In this document: positions 57,789 through 64,000 of the stretch, piece by piece | Numbering within the stretch: position 1 is the stretch's first letter | Layout of the letters: every line of letters starts with the position of its first letter | Source of the DNA: Massilia sp. Root418 | GTDB taxonomy: Bacteria > Pseudomonadota > Gammaproteobacteria > Burkholderiales > Burkholderiaceae_D | Assembly (NCBI RefSeq): GCF_001425265.1 | Contig: NZ_LMEC01000002.1 | Location: 3,427-67,426, forward strand | Length of the DNA stretch: 64,000 nt | Reading direction: 5' to 3' | Position numbers and translations under genes: made by a program | Notes under the pieces: generated by a model | Databases searched by the model: none | What the model saw: only the letters and a program-made list of their open reading frames with translations | What the model was told of the DNA's origin: nothing

Positions 57789-57803
57789 TCGTTGTCAATT
57801 CAC
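57756..57803. promoter_or_regulatory. Overlapping dyads ahead of the HxlR gene
   Basis: TTCACTT (57756-57762) and AAGTGAA (57772-57778) form an inverted repeat with nine bases between them. GTGAATT (57774-57780) and AATTCAC (57797-57803) form a second one with a 16-base gap, so three half-sites share a GTGAA core. The -10-like TACTAT (57781-57786) lies inside the second. A likely operator for the regulator just downstream, partly inside the HD-GYP 3' end. Confidence 0.6.
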
Positions 57804-57807
57804 CAAA

Positions 57808-57843
57808 CAAAGCGCCAAGCAAAGCGCCAAGCAAAGCGCCAGA
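57808..57843. repeat. 12-nt tandem array, three units
   Basis: Units caaagcgccaag (57808-57819), caaagcgccaag (57820-57831) and caaagcgccaga (57832-57843), ending 12 bases before the HxlR start codon, so the array lies in its leader. Confidence 0.9.
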
Positions 57844-57855
57844 CATGCCACCACC

Positions 57856-58362
57856 ATGAGCAAAACCTCCTTCGCCGACAAGAACTGTCCCATCGCCCAG
57901 ACGCTGGAGCAGGTGGGCGAATGGTGGACCTTCGTCATCCTGCGCAACGCCTTCTGCGGCATGCGCCGCTTCCAGGAATTCCAGCAGCACCTGGGCATCA
58001 GCACCAGCATCCTCACCCAGCGCCTGAACCGCCTGGTCGACAACGGCATCATGCTGCGCCAGCCGGCGCCGGACGATGGCCGCGTGATCCACTATCTGCT
58101 TACCGACAAGGGCCGCACGCTCTACCCCATCCTGGCCGCGATGACGCTGTGGGGCGAGCAGTGGGCGCCCAATCCCAAGGGCGCGCGCCTGACCATGGTG
58201 GAACGCGCCACCGGGCTGCCGGTGGCTGGGGTGGGCATCCTGTCGGCCGGCGGACACCAGCTGATGCCGGACCAGATCGATACGGTGGCCGGCCCCGGAG
58301 CCGATGACAGCACGCACGCATTGATGCGGATACGAGAGGAGACGATAAAAAATGCATCCTGA
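57856..58362 (+). CDS. HxlR-family transcriptional regulator
   Basis: 168 residues. Winged-helix HxlR domain: NCPIAQTLEQVGEWWTFVIL (with the conserved Cys), GMRRFQEFQQHLGISTSILT, LNRLVDNGIMLRQ and the wing RVIHYLLTDKGRTLYPIL. A C-terminal ~60-residue extension (TMVERATGLPVAGVG...) exceeds the usual ~110-residue family size. These dimeric regulators often respond to electrophiles or redox changes. It overlaps the acyl-CoA ligase gene by 11 bases, which it may control. Confidence 0.9.
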   Translation: MSKTSFADKNCPIAQTLEQVGEWWTFVILRNAFCGMRRFQEFQQHLGISTSILTQRLNRLVDNGIMLRQPAPDDGRVIHYLLTDKGRTLYPILAAMTLWGEQWAPNPKGARLTMVERATGLPVAGVGILSAGGHQLMPDQIDTVAGPGADDSTHALMRIREETIKNAS

Positions 58363-60064
58363 ACTGCACGCCCGGCACTGGCTCAAGTCCTACCCCGACG
58401 GCGTTCCCGCCACCATCGACCCGGCCCAATACAGCTCGCTGGTGCAGCTTTTCGACGAATCCTTCAGCCGGTTCGCCGCGCGCAAAGCCTACCTGTGCAT
58501 GGGCAGCGCCATGACGTACGCGCAGATGGACACCTATTCGCGCAGCCTGGCCGCGTGGCTGCAGCAGCGCGGCCTGGGCAAGGGCGCGCGGGTGGCGGTG
58601 ATGATGCCCAATGTGCCGCAGTACCCGGTGGCGGTGGCCGCCATCCTGCGCGCCGGCTGCACGGTGGTCAACGTCAACCCGCTGTACACGCCGCGCGAGC
58701 TGGCGCACCAGCTCAAGGACTCGGGCGCCGAAGCCATCATCATCCTGGAAAACTTCGCGGTGACGCTGGAACAGGTGCTGGCCGGCATGCCGCCTGGCGC
58801 CATCCGGCACGTGGTGGTGGCCGCCATGGGCGACCTGCTCGGCACACTCAAGGGCACACTGGTCAACCTGGTGCTGCGCAAGGTGAAGAAGATGGTGCCG
58901 GCCTTCCGCCTGCCCGGCGCCGTGCCCTTCCGCCAAGCGCTCAGGGAGGGCGCGCGGACGGCGCTGCGGCCGGTGCAGCTGGGCCACAGCGACATCGCCT
59001 TCCTGCAGTACACCGGCGGCACCACCGGCCTGTCCAAGGGCGCTACGCTCACGCATCGCAACGTGATCGCCAACATGCTGCAGAACGATGCCTGGGCCGG
59101 CCCGGCGCTGCGCCAGGCGCAGGCGGACGGCGAACTGGTGACCGTGTGCGCGCTGCCGCTGTACCATATCCTGGCGCTGAACGCCTGCATGCTGATGGGC
59201 GCGCGCTGGGGCGCTACCAATCTGCTGATTCCCAACCCGCGCGACATGGCCGGCTTCGTGAAGGAACTGGCCACGGTGCGCGTGAACTTCTTCCCCGGCG
59301 TGAACACGCTGTTCAACGGCCTGCTGAACCAGCCCGGCTTTTCACAGCTGGATTTTTCCGGCCTGCGCATTACGCTGGGCGGCGGCATGGCGGTGCAGAA
59401 GGCGGTGAGCGACCGCTGGCGCAGCGTGACCGGGGTGGCCATCCTGGAAGGCTACGGCCTGTCCGAAACCTCGCCCACTGCCACCCTCTGCCCGCCCGGC
59501 CAGGCGGAGTTTTCCGGCACCATCGGCCTGCCGGTGCCGTCCACCGACGTTGTCATCCTGGACGACGACGGCCAGCCCCTGCCGCACGGCCAGCCGGGCG
59601 AAATCGCGATACGCGGCCCACAGGTGATGGCGGGCTACTGGAACCGTCCCGACGACACGGCGCAGGTGATGACGGCGGCCGGCTACTTCAAATCGGGCGA
59701 CGTGGGCGTGATGGACGAACGCGGCTACGTGAAGATCGTCGACCGCAAGAAGGACATGATCCTGGTGTCCGGCTTCAACGTCTATCCCAACGAAGTGGAA
59801 GGCGTGGTGGCGGCGCACCCGGACGTGCTGGAATGCGCCTGCATCGGCGTGCCGGACGCGGTCTCGGGCGAGGCGGTCAAGCTGTTCGTGGTGCGCCGCC
59901 ATGCCTCGCTCACGCGGGAGCAGCTGATGGACTACTGCAAGGCGCAGCTGACCGCCTACAAGAAGCCCAAGCACATCGAGTTCCGCGACGCGCTGCCGAA
60001 ATCGAACGTCGGCAAGATCCTGCGCCGCGAGCTGCGCGCCGGGGAAGCGGTGGCCGACGCATAA
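58352..60064 (+). CDS. fadD: Long-chain fatty acid-CoA ligase (AMP-forming)
   Basis: 570 residues. Full ANL superfamily motifs: P-loop YTGGTTGLSKGATLTHRN, A5 GYGLSETSPTATL, A7 YFKSGDVGVMDERGYVKIVD, A8 RKKDMILVSGFNVYPNEVE and the catalytic Lys near PKSNVGKILRREL. It activates fatty acids to acyl-CoA through an acyl-AMP. Starts inside the end of the HxlR gene. An insertion at about residues 165-195 (LKGTLVNLVLRKVKKMVP) is typical of FadD. Confidence 0.92.
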   Translation: MHPELHARHWLKSYPDGVPATIDPAQYSSLVQLFDESFSRFAARKAYLCMGSAMTYAQMDTYSRSLAAWLQQRGLGKGARVAVMMPNVPQYPVAVAAILRAGCTVVNVNPLYTPRELAHQLKDSGAEAIIILENFAVTLEQVLAGMPPGAIRHVVVAAMGDLLGTLKGTLVNLVLRKVKKMVPAFRLPGAVPFRQALREGARTALRPVQLGHSDIAFLQYTGGTTGLSKGATLTHRNVIANMLQNDAWAGPALRQAQADGELVTVCALPLYHILALNACMLMGARWGATNLLIPNPRDMAGFVKELATVRVNFFPGVNTLFNGLLNQPGFSQLDFSGLRITLGGGMAVQKAVSDRWRSVTGVAILEGYGLSETSPTATLCPPGQAEFSGTIGLPVPSTDVVILDDDGQPLPHGQPGEIAIRGPQVMAGYWNRPDDTAQVMTAAGYFKSGDVGVMDERGYVKIVDRKKDMILVSGFNVYPNEVEGVVAAHPDVLECACIGVPDAVSGEAVKLFVVRRHASLTREQLMDYCKAQLTAYKKPKHIEFRDALPKSNVGKILRRELRAGEAVADA

Positions 60065-60070
60065 ATATGT

Positions 60071-60130
60071 TTGACAACATCTAAATTCCTGGCGTACTAT
60101 CGCCGCACTATCTACCTATCGATAGATAGA
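60071..60130 (+). promoter_or_regulatory. GST promoter with TetR-type operator elements
   Basis: Consensus -35 TTGACA (60071-60076) and TACTAT (60095-60100) are 18 bases apart. ACATCTAAAT (60077-60086) follows the -35 and recurs twice near the NmrA promoter at 62.05-62.10 kb. Just downstream, TCTACCTATCGATAGATAGA (60110-60129) is a 20-bp palindrome with one mismatched pair, placed at or after the transcription start: a typical repressor site. Confidence 0.75.
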
Positions 60131-60144
60131 CAACCTAGGAGTGA

Positions 60145-60834
60145 ATGATGAAACTGTATGACCGTTCCGGCTTCCCCAATGCCGCCCGTATCCGCATCGT
60201 CCTGGCCGAGAAAGGCCTGGAGCACCTGGTGGAGTTTGTCAGCGTGGATCTGATCGGCGCCGAACACAAAAGCCCCGCCTACCTGGCCAAGAACCCGCTG
60301 GGCGTGATCCCGGCGCTGGAACTGGACGACGGCACCGTGCTGTCCGAATCGACGGCCATCACCGAGTACCTGGACAATCTCGACGGCAAGCCGGTGCTCA
60401 CCGGCGCAACGCCGCGTGAAAAAGGGCTGATCCACATGATGCAGCGGCGCGCGGAATCCGAGCTGCTCGACCCGGTGGGGATTTACTTCCACCACGCCAC
60501 GCCGGGCCTGGGCGCGGCGCTGCAGGCGCACAAGCGCCCGCAATGGGGGGCGCGCGCCGAATGGGGCCAGCAGGAGGGCGAACGCGCGCTGCGCGGCATG
60601 CACTACTTCGACGGCGTGCTGCGCGCGCAGCCCTTCGTTGCGGGCGAGCGCTTCTCCATGGCCGACATCACCGTGGCAGCGGGCCTGATGTTCGCCGGCG
60701 CGGCGGGCCTGGCGGTGCCGGCGGAATGCACCGCACTGCTGGCCTGGCAGGCCAGGGTGCACGAGCTGCCAAGCGTGAAGCAGCGCAGCGGCCAGGGCTT
60801 CGAAGCGGAAGACCTGAAGCGCCTGGGCTTCTGA
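60145..60834 (+). CDS. Glutathione S-transferase family protein (inducible type)
   Basis: 229 residues with TAGGAGTG just ahead; the ATGs at 60145 and 60148 are adjacent, so the start may be one codon later. The thioredoxin-like domain MKLYDRSGFPNAARIRIVLA and NPLGVIPALELDDGTVLSES are followed by an alpha domain (ERFSMADITVAAGLMFAGAA). Resembles GSTs in the GstA/YfcG-like groups. A strong promoter with a palindromic operator and two TetR genes alongside suggests induction by a toxic compound. Confidence 0.9.
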   Translation: MMKLYDRSGFPNAARIRIVLAEKGLEHLVEFVSVDLIGAEHKSPAYLAKNPLGVIPALELDDGTVLSESTAITEYLDNLDGKPVLTGATPREKGLIHMMQRRAESELLDPVGIYFHHATPGLGAALQAHKRPQWGARAEWGQQEGERALRGMHYFDGVLRAQPFVAGERFSMADITVAAGLMFAGAAGLAVPAECTALLAWQARVHELPSVKQRSGQGFEAEDLKRLGF

Positions 60835-60840
60835 ACGTGC

Positions 60841-60888
60841 CTTGGCTCAGGCCTTAGTTCAGGCCTTGGCTCGGTCCTTAGCTGAACA
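60841..60888. repeat. 12-nt tandem array (four units) reaching into a TetR gene
   Basis: Units cttggctcaggc, cttagttcaggc, cttggctcggtc and cttagctgaaca. The fourth contains the stop and last codons of the TetR gene read on the minus strand (Leu-Phe-Ser-stop), so the array extends outward from the gene end, as at hrcA. Confidence 0.85.
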
Positions 60889-61435
60889 GCCCGGCCTGTT
60901 CGTAGCCGTCCAGGATGGCGTCGAACACGGCCGGGCTGCCGCGTCCGCGCGCCACCAGCTGCGCCCCCTCCACGGCGGCGAAGATCGCCATGGCGCGCTG
61001 CTGCGCCATGGCGGCGCTGGTGCGCGGCCGGCGCGTCGCAAGCAGGCGCGCCAGCCAGGCCAGGTTGGCCTCGGTGAACGCGTCCACTTCCTGCCGTACC
61101 TCGGGCGGCAGGTCTTCATTTTCCGCACTCATGATGCCGCACAAGCACATGCGGTTGCCATCCTCCAGCGCGGCCCGGAAGATGCCGGTGTACTGACGCA
61201 GGATGGCGCGCCAGTCCGCGCCGGATGCCAGCAGTTCGTCCAGGTAAGCCACGCCGTCCGCCGTGTAGCGGCGCGCCAGCTCGGCGCCCAGGTCGCCCTT
61301 GGTGGGGAAGTGGTAATGCACGCTGGCGCTCTTGACGCCGACGCTGGCGGCGATATCGCGGAAGCTCAGTGCATTGTACCCGCGCGCCTGCACCATCTTG
61401 CGCGCCGCCGCCATGATCTGTTCACGCGTATCCAT
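60878..61435 (-). CDS. TetR-family regulator (distal of two)
   Basis: 185 residues. N-terminal helix-turn-helix: TREQIMAAARKMVQARGYNA, then FRDIAASVGVKSASVHYHFP and TKGDLGAELARRY. The ligand domain has Cys-Gly-rich CLCGIMSAENEDLPPEV, typical of a large TetR subgroup with a TetR_C_11/C_35-like domain. Its ATG overlaps the stop of the other TetR gene by one base (TGATG), so both repressors are made from one transcript. Confidence 0.9.
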   Translation of the reverse strand: MDTREQIMAAARKMVQARGYNALSFRDIAASVGVKSASVHYHFPTKGDLGAELARRYTADGVAYLDELLASGADWRAILRQYTGIFRAALEDGNRMCLCGIMSAENEDLPPEVRQEVDAFTEANLAWLARLLATRRPRTSAAMAQQRAMAIFAAVEGAQLVARGRGSPAVFDAILDGYEQAGLFS

Positions 61436-62010
61436 CAGCCGCCTTCCGTCAGGTGCAAGCGCATTTGCTTGAGGATGTCCCTGGAGCGCTTGTCGTCGGT
61501 GACAATGCGCGACAGCACCAGCGCACCGATCATGGACGACAAGGCCAGCATCGCCTCGGTGGAGGCTTGCGCGGAACCGGGCTCCGCGTGGCGCGCTGCG
61601 AACTGCGCAATCAACTCTTCCAGGCCGGCGCTGGCGGTGTCGCGCACGGCTTCGCTGCCGCGCGCCAGCTCGGCCCCCAGCGCCGCGAAAGGGCAGCCGC
61701 CGGCGGCGTTATCGCGGTGCTCGACCGACAGGTAGGCATTGATGGCGCCATGCAGCGCCGGCCTGGCGCCGCGCTTGTCCATGGCCGCACCCAGTTTCTC
61801 GCCGATTTCCCCGATGGCATAGGCGCACGCCTCCGCCACCGCCTGCTCCTTCGACGCGAAGTGCTTGTAAAAGCCGCCGTGCGTCAGCCCGGCGGCACCC
61901 ATCAGATTGCTCAACCCGGTGGCGCCGATGCCGTTGCGGCGGAATTCCCCGGCCGCCGCCTCCACGATGCGCTCGCGCGTGGCCGCCGTTTCCGCTCTCG
62001 ATTTCCTCAT
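61435..62010 (-). CDS. TetR-family regulator (proximal of two)
   Basis: 191 residues from the ATG at 62010 (MRKSRAETAATRERIVEAAA); a TTG six codons upstream is less likely. Helix-turn-helix with NGIGATGLSNLMGAAGLTHG and GFYKHFASKEQAV. The C-terminal domain carries GCPFAALGAELARGSEAVRD, as in AcuR/NemR-like regulators that use a reactive Cys to sense electrophiles. Divergent from the NmrA-type oxidoreductase; the operator-like repeats between them fit control of that gene and of its own operon. Confidence 0.9.
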   Translation of the reverse strand: MRKSRAETAATRERIVEAAAGEFRRNGIGATGLSNLMGAAGLTHGGFYKHFASKEQAVAEACAYAIGEIGEKLGAAMDKRGARPALHGAINAYLSVEHRDNAAGGCPFAALGAELARGSEAVRDTASAGLEELIAQFAARHAEPGSAQASTEAMLALSSMIGALVLSRIVTDDKRSRDILKQMRLHLTEGG

Positions 62011-62049
62011 TGCCTGTGCATCTTTCAAAAACCGCGGCAGACCCGCCGC

Positions 62050-62102
62050 TTGACATTTAGATGTTACCTGATATCTAATTGGATTTCACGCGACATCTAA
62101 AT
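62050..62102. promoter_or_regulatory. NmrA promoter with repeated TetR-type operator motif
   Basis: -35 TTGACA (62050-62055) and -10-like TATCTA (62072-62077), 16 bases apart. ATTTAGATGT (62055-62064) and its inverse ACATCTAAAT (62093-62102) flank the -10, and TTAGAT (62058-62063) with ATCTAA (62073-62078) makes a tighter dyad over the core promoter. The same 10-mer is at 60077-60086 in the GST promoter. Confidence 0.75.
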
Positions 62103-62135
62103 TTCACGATGGCGGTGCTTGATAAAGGAACAGCA

Positions 62136-63014
62136 ATGAACGCAAAAAAATACCTGGTGACCGGCGCGACCGGCCACACCGGCGGCTACACCGTGGACGC
62201 GCTGCTGGCGCGCGGCCTGGCGGTGCGGGCCTTTGTACACAACGACGGCGAGCGCGCCGCCGCGCTGCGCGCGCGTGGCGTGGAAGTGGTGCTGGGCGAC
62301 CTGCTCGATATCGGCAGCGTGCGCGCTGCGCTGGACGGCATCGCCGGCGCCTATTTCATCTATCCGATCAAGCACGGGCTGGTGCAGGCCACGGCCTACT
62401 TTGCGCAGGCCATGCGGGAAGCGGGCGTGGAGGCCGTGGTCAACATGTCGCAGATATCGGCGCGCCGCGACTCCCTCAGCAACGCGGCGCGCGACCACTG
62501 GATTGCCGAGCGCGTGTTCGACTGGTCCGGCGCGGGCGTGACGCACATCCGGCCGACCTACTTCGCCGAGTGGCTGCTGTACCCGCACGTGCGGGCCGAG
62601 CTGCGCAGCGACGGCATAATCAAGCTGCCGTTCGGCGCCGGCCGCCACGCGCCCATTGCGGCCGAGGACCAGGGCCGCGTTATCGCGGCCATCCTGGCCG
62701 ATCCCGCGCCGCACCGGGGGCAGACTTATGTGCTCAACGGGCCGGTAGAAATGGATGAACACGGCATTGCCGCGGCAGTCGGGGAGGTGCTGGGGCGCGA
62801 CGTGCGCTACCAGCCCATCGGCATGGAGGAATACAGCCGGCGCCTGGCCGCCAGCGGGCTGTGGCCGCACATCATCCAGCACCTGTGCGAGGTGGCGGCC
62901 GACTGCAGCAACGGCGTGTTCGAAGGCGAGGACAGCGTGATCGGCAAGCTCACCGGCATGCCGCCGATGACGGTGCAGCAGTTCGTTGCGAAGCACCGCG
63001 CCGCATTCGACTGA
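62136..63014 (+). CDS. NmrA/SDR-like NAD(P)-binding oxidoreductase
   Basis: 292 residues from the ATG at 62136 with AAAGGA upstream. The Rossmann motif is YLVTGATGHTGGYTVDALLA, then VVLGDLLDIGSVRAALDGI. This is the atypical short-chain dehydrogenase (NmrA/QOR2) group, which binds NAD(P)H and either reduces quinones or senses redox state. It has no YxxxK catalytic pair that I can confirm. Adjacent to TetR genes and a GST, which points to electrophile or quinone detoxification. Confidence 0.87.
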   Translation: MNAKKYLVTGATGHTGGYTVDALLARGLAVRAFVHNDGERAAALRARGVEVVLGDLLDIGSVRAALDGIAGAYFIYPIKHGLVQATAYFAQAMREAGVEAVVNMSQISARRDSLSNAARDHWIAERVFDWSGAGVTHIRPTYFAEWLLYPHVRAELRSDGIIKLPFGAGRHAPIAAEDQGRVIAAILADPAPHRGQTYVLNGPVEMDEHGIAAAVGEVLGRDVRYQPIGMEEYSRRLAASGLWPHIIQHLCEVAADCSNGVFEGEDSVIGKLTGMPPMTVQQFVAKHRAAFD

Positions 63015-63036
63015 ACGACGCAGGCGCGTTTCAGTC

Positions 63037-64000
63037 TCAGGGCAGCAGCAGCGAATGCTGGCTGGCGGTGTGGAAGTCGCGCCAGACGCGGTTGATGTCG
63101 CTTGCTTCGTGGGCGGCGTACAGGCCGCAGTAGGGATACAGCTCGTCCACCGCCTGGCGCGATGCGGCCACCAGCGCCAGCGAGGTGGCCTGCAGGCCGG
63201 CGATGTCGGCCGCGCCCAGCTGCGCGCCGGCCGCCACCAGTGCCCAGGCGCGGTCCAGCCCCGCGTAGAACTGCCTGCGCGCGGCGGCGAAGGCATGCTC
63301 TCTCGCTGCCAGCAGCGCCGCCACGCCGGGCGCTTCCAGCAGCGGCAGGCCGGACATCGAATGCTTGCGGCGGCTGATGGCCGGCCGCGCCAGTTGCAGG
63401 AAGTGTGCCGCCATGCCCGCCATGTTGGCGGCCAGCGTGACGAACGCCAGCGAATAGAACGGGAAGCGGTACAGCGGGCCGTCCGCCGTGGCGGTGGCCG
63501 GGCTGATGGTAAAGCCGTGGTCGCGGTGCAGCCACTGGCCGTCGATGCGGTAGCTGTGCGAGGCGCTGGCGCGCATGCCGACGCTGCCCCACGATGGCAC
63601 CATGCGCACCCGCGCGGCCGGCACGATGAAGGCGCGGATGCGCGGCGCGCCCTGCGCGTCGAGCAGCGGCTGGCCGTGCTCGCGCAGCACCGCGTTCAGG
63701 GTGAAATGGGTGGCCATGGGCGCGCCGCTGGCGTAGTCCCAGCGGCCGCTGATGCGGTAGCCGTCGCCTTCCAGGTCGGCATGACCGGTGGGGGCGCCGC
63801 TGCCGCCAACGCAGACACGCCGGGTGCCGACAATGGCGCGCGCGGTGGCCGGCGGCAGGAAGCCGGCGAACCAGCCGGCGCCTGCGCACAGGGTCAGCAC
63901 CCAGCCCATGCTGCCGTCGACGGCGGCCACCGCTTCCTCCAGGCGCACCGCGTCCGGCAAGGCCAGTTCGGCGCCGCCGCAGGCGCGCGGCGCCAGCATC
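63037..64000 (-). CDS. Acyl-CoA dehydrogenase-like flavin monooxygenase (N-terminus beyond window)
   Basis: At least 320 residues, cut at the right edge. The visible part starts inside the protein: LAPRACGGAELALPDAVRLE and DGSMGWVLTLCAG are internal family segments, then the central beta domain (GRWDYASGAPMATHFTL) and a C-terminal helical domain of the Acyl-CoA_dh_2 type. The family includes HsaA/DszC/HpaB-like reduced-flavin hydroxylases and sulfur-compound monooxygenases. Substrate unknown; it ends 22 bases from the convergent NmrA-type gene. Confidence 0.8.
   Translation of the reverse strand, partial: MLAPRACGGAELALPDAVRLEEAVAAVDGSMGWVLTLCAGAGWFAGFLPPATARAIVGTRRVCVGGSGAPTGHADLEGDGYRISGRWDYASGAPMATHFTLNAVLREHGQPLLDAQGAPRIRAFIVPAARVRMVPSWGSVGMRASASHSYRIDGQWLHRDHGFTISPATATADGPLYRFPFYSLAFVTLAANMAGMAAHFLQLARPAISRRKHSMSGLPLLEAPGVAALLAAREHAFAAARRQFYAGLDRAWALVAAGAQLGAADIAGLQATSLALVAASRQAVDELYPYCGLYAAHEASDINRVWRDFHTASQHSLLLP

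Overview
The window looks like chromosomal DNA of a high-GC betaproteobacterium of the Oxalobacteraceae (Massilia / Duganella / Janthinobacterium group). The support is the gene orders fur-bamE-dapB-exbBD, lptD-surA-pdxA-rsmA and pepP-ubiH, the general protein similarity, and the abundance of TonB-dependent receptors and scattered GGCGGGTTA palindromes. This is an inference from gene content; there is no rRNA gene here to test it. I see no tRNA, rRNA, CRISPR array, prophage or transposase.

Layout. 0-3.3 kb: a type VI secretion spike gene (vgrG) with a transthyretin-like tail, overlapping a gene that runs off the left edge. 3.4-8.7 kb: a barstar-like protein co-translated with exbB-exbD, then dapB, bamE, divergent fur, hrcA and a HAD phosphatase. 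8.8-11.7 kb: a periplasmic lipoprotein metallophosphatase and two tandem repeat-containing lipoproteins. 11.9-17.6 kb: envelope operon lptD-surA-pdxA-rsmA. 17.7-23.1 kb: divergent amgK-murU (cell wall sugar recycling), pepP, ubiH-like and a TIGR02285-type periplasmic protein. 23.1-26.1 kb: three-subunit proton-translocating transhydrogenase. 26.3-30.3 kb: nudJ-mnmA, an atypical receiver protein, a 5'-3' exonuclease, a decayed brnT with its antitoxin, and a GST.

30.4-39.8 kb is an iron island: a catecholate-type siderophore receptor with two putative Fur boxes, an FMN glutamate synthase-like protein, feoA-feoB plus a Cys-rich membrane protein, bfd-tonB, a PiuC-type dioxygenase and bacterioferritin, with Fur-box-like sequences at four promoters. 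Together with fur and exbBD earlier in the window it covers ferric and ferrous uptake, energy transduction, storage and control.

39.8-47.7 kb is a complete sucrose locus transcribed leftwards: LacI regulator, TonB receptor, amylosucrase, fructokinase and MFS sugar carrier, with a perfect 26-bp operator palindrome ahead of the receptor. It is arranged like the Xanthomonas sux system. 47.7-55.4 kb: GST, purB, cytochrome b561 with two YceI proteins, a CcdA plus thioredoxin-like pair, and a divergent two-component system. 55.4-64 kb is a regulator-rich accessory stretch: AraC, HD-GYP phosphodiesterase, HxlR, acyl-CoA ligase, GST, two overlapping TetR genes, an NmrA-type oxidoreductase and the end of an acyl-CoA dehydrogenase-like flavoprotein.

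Non-coding structure is unusually rich. There are ten copies of a GGCGGGTTA/TAACCCGCC palindrome at six intergenic sites, a 31-bp-armed inverted repeat resembling RAYT-associated repeats, and several 11-12-nt tandem arrays that abut stop codons.
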